Below, piece after piece: positions 62,641 to 64,000 of a stretch of 64,000 nucleotides of DNA. The notes under the pieces were generated by a model. That model was not told the DNA's origin and searched no databases. It saw only the letters and a program-made list of their open reading frames with translations. A program made the position numbers and the translations under genes. Each line of letters opens with the position of its first letter. Position 1 is the stretch's first letter. This stretch comes from Promerops cafer (Eukaryota > Chordata > Aves > Passeriformes > Nectariniidae). The DNA lies in NCBI GenBank assembly GCA_013398275.1, contig VZSE01008349.1:649857-713856 (forward strand). The letters run 5' to 3'.

Positions 62641-64000
62641 GTAACTGAACAATTAAGAAACAGAAAGGACAAGTAGGCATGATGGATCCAATTAATACCC
62701 ACTCAGACTTCTTGAATTTTCAACTCAGCATTTCCTGAGGAATCTCAGATTCAGTCAGCCTTGATTTTGAATTTTTCATGTCTTGGTGGGGCTTCAAAGT
62801 ACTTTCTGCCTTCATGTTTTCCTCCTAGTTCCTGCAGCAGAAAATAACTCTGTAGAAACAAGCTCTGCAGTGGTTATCAGCAGGCTGGACTAACAGTTGC
62901 TGATATTAGACAATGCTCCTAACACCTGTTCTCCTTATTTTCTTTCCTTCAATTTAGAAAGAAGCAGAAACTCAGTAGAAACTGTGAGGGAATAATTTCT
63001 CATTGCTAGATACCACTTTGCTCACTTTTCCTCATGTCTACCCAGTAATACCTGTGCAATATAGCAGTGGATTTCCCATCTTCCCCATATAAAGGAATAG
63101 AAAGCAAAGAATAAAAAAGGAACAAAAGCCATAGATCTGAAGATTCTGAATAAGAAAATTTTATGCTTCCAAGAAGGCTGTATTTTCTCAGAAATGAAAA
63201 TTCTTTGACATAATCTTTATTTTCTAATATAAGATGGGTAAGACCCTATTTTAAGTCTTTTTTAAGTACTATTACAATCCAGGGTTCTTTCCCATGTGAT
63301 GCTTCAAATATATTACAGAAAATGAATGCCAAGCTGTAGATATTTCTTTTCCTAAGAGAAAAATCTGTAGTGTTTTGGTAGACTTCTCTGACATTTCTTG
63401 TTATAGACATTAGAAATGCAAAGTTTAACCAGAAATGAAAACCCAGTGGAACAATTTTGATTCCCTTTGTCTCAAAAGCTTAATGTCTTGTACTTTTTTT
63501 ATTTGAAAGGTATTTATGCCCAACGATACTATTGTCAAATAATTTCAGAAATTGAGAAGAAAGTTTGGAAAGGAACTGAAGATTAAATCATCTTCAGGCA
63601 CTGAGAAAGGTGTAGTGTGGTACATCACAATTACATCCTTTGCATCCCCCTTTCTTTGTGGGATATGAAATACAATTCTGCAAACACCTCAGAAAACCTG
63701 TTCCATGTCTTTGAGAGATTTATAGTTGAATTTGCATGTGCATTATTAGATTTTTTTTTTTTTGCTAAAAATTAGATTAAGTGTATGTGGTTTTAAACCT
63801 AGCTCTTGTCTTCTTAGTTCCTTTTTCCTTATGGCAATGTGTAATCAGCTAATATATGTAATATACTGATATGTTTTTCTTGTCTGCTCTATTGTTGGGC
63901 TTATTTTTCTACTCTCTTTCCACAGTGAGGAAAAAAAAATCAACCCGCGTGATGATTTTTTTTCCCCCTTTTTAATTCTCTCTGGTACAAAACCTTCCTC

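Larger units (their letters stand above)
55911..64000 (+). other. 5' part of the NBEA intron after exon 7
   Basis: This starts with donor GTAAGC and is cut by the window end. It holds a 17-bp tandem duplication (57030-57063), a GC-richer patch (about 57520-57900), an antisense CR1 3' end (about 58545-58825), a 16-base A run (60207-60222) and an old repeat remnant (about 62583-62640). The expected next NBEA exon (protein continuing QLHDYW) is not found before the window end. Confidence 0.8.

Noticed and set aside
63905..64000. An acceptor-like site (CTCTTTCCACAG, AG at 63924-63925) followed by an open frame in the phase left by exon 7, considered as the next NBEA exon.
   Set aside because: The predicted residues (EEKKINPRDD after serine) do not match the expected neurobeachin continuation (QLHDYW), and the sequence is homopolymer-rich. 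It is most likely a chance acceptor.
1..64000. Nested gene MAB21L1, known to lie within an NBEA intron in vertebrates.
   Set aside because: It is a single-exon gene of roughly 360 codons. The longest open frame outside the known exons is 126 residues and none resembles it, so it must lie in another intron.

Overview
The window is a stretch of vertebrate nuclear genome, most likely from a bird. It is AT-rich and intron-dominated, and it carries CR1 LINE fragments plus a solo LTR of an avian endogenous-retrovirus type. No Alu, B1 or L1 elements were seen. The only gene I can support is neurobeachin (NBEA, large BEACH-domain scaffold and PKA-anchoring protein), on the + strand. Seven internal coding exons are present at 3998-4152, 8118-8244, 8907-9034, 27957-28018, 40289-40353, 51573-51681 and 55744-55910. 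Their phases chain without a break and together they encode 271 codons. The segment runs from a Pro/Thr/Gly/Ala-rich linker and a nine-serine run into a helical region that lies N-terminal to the PH-BEACH-WD40 part of the protein. The gene's 5' part lies left of the window. The PH, BEACH and WD40 exons lie to the right.

Layout: 1-3997 is the end of an upstream intron. Introns between the exons are 3965, 662, 18922, 12270, 11219 and 4062 bp. From 55911 to the end is more than 8 kb of the next intron. All other open frames are short, lack recognisable domains and look like chance. No tRNA, rRNA, CRISPR array, bacterial-type operon or nested gene was seen. MAB21L1, which is nested in a different NBEA intron in vertebrates, is absent here.

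Intronic content: a degenerate sense-strand CR1 copy (about 43020-44895) holds endonuclease and early reverse-transcriptase sequence. Two antisense CR1 3' fragments lie at about 49890-50130 and 58545-58825, and an antisense solo LTR lies at 55221-55611, just 132 bp before the last exon. Minor items are a possible CR1 tail near 1430, an older repeat remnant near 62585, homopolymer and simple-repeat tracts, short tandem duplications, small perfect hairpins and a short telomere-like motif.

The points most worth a second look are a canonical G-quadruplex motif on the transcript strand about 110 nt upstream of the 40289 exon, the LTR beside the 55744 exon, the CpG-rich character of that exon, a cluster of octamer motifs near 9600-9725, and an RFX X-box-like dyad at 37974-37987. 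I found no evidence of an undescribed multi-gene system. This is an ordinary large-gene interior with a few candidate regulatory features.
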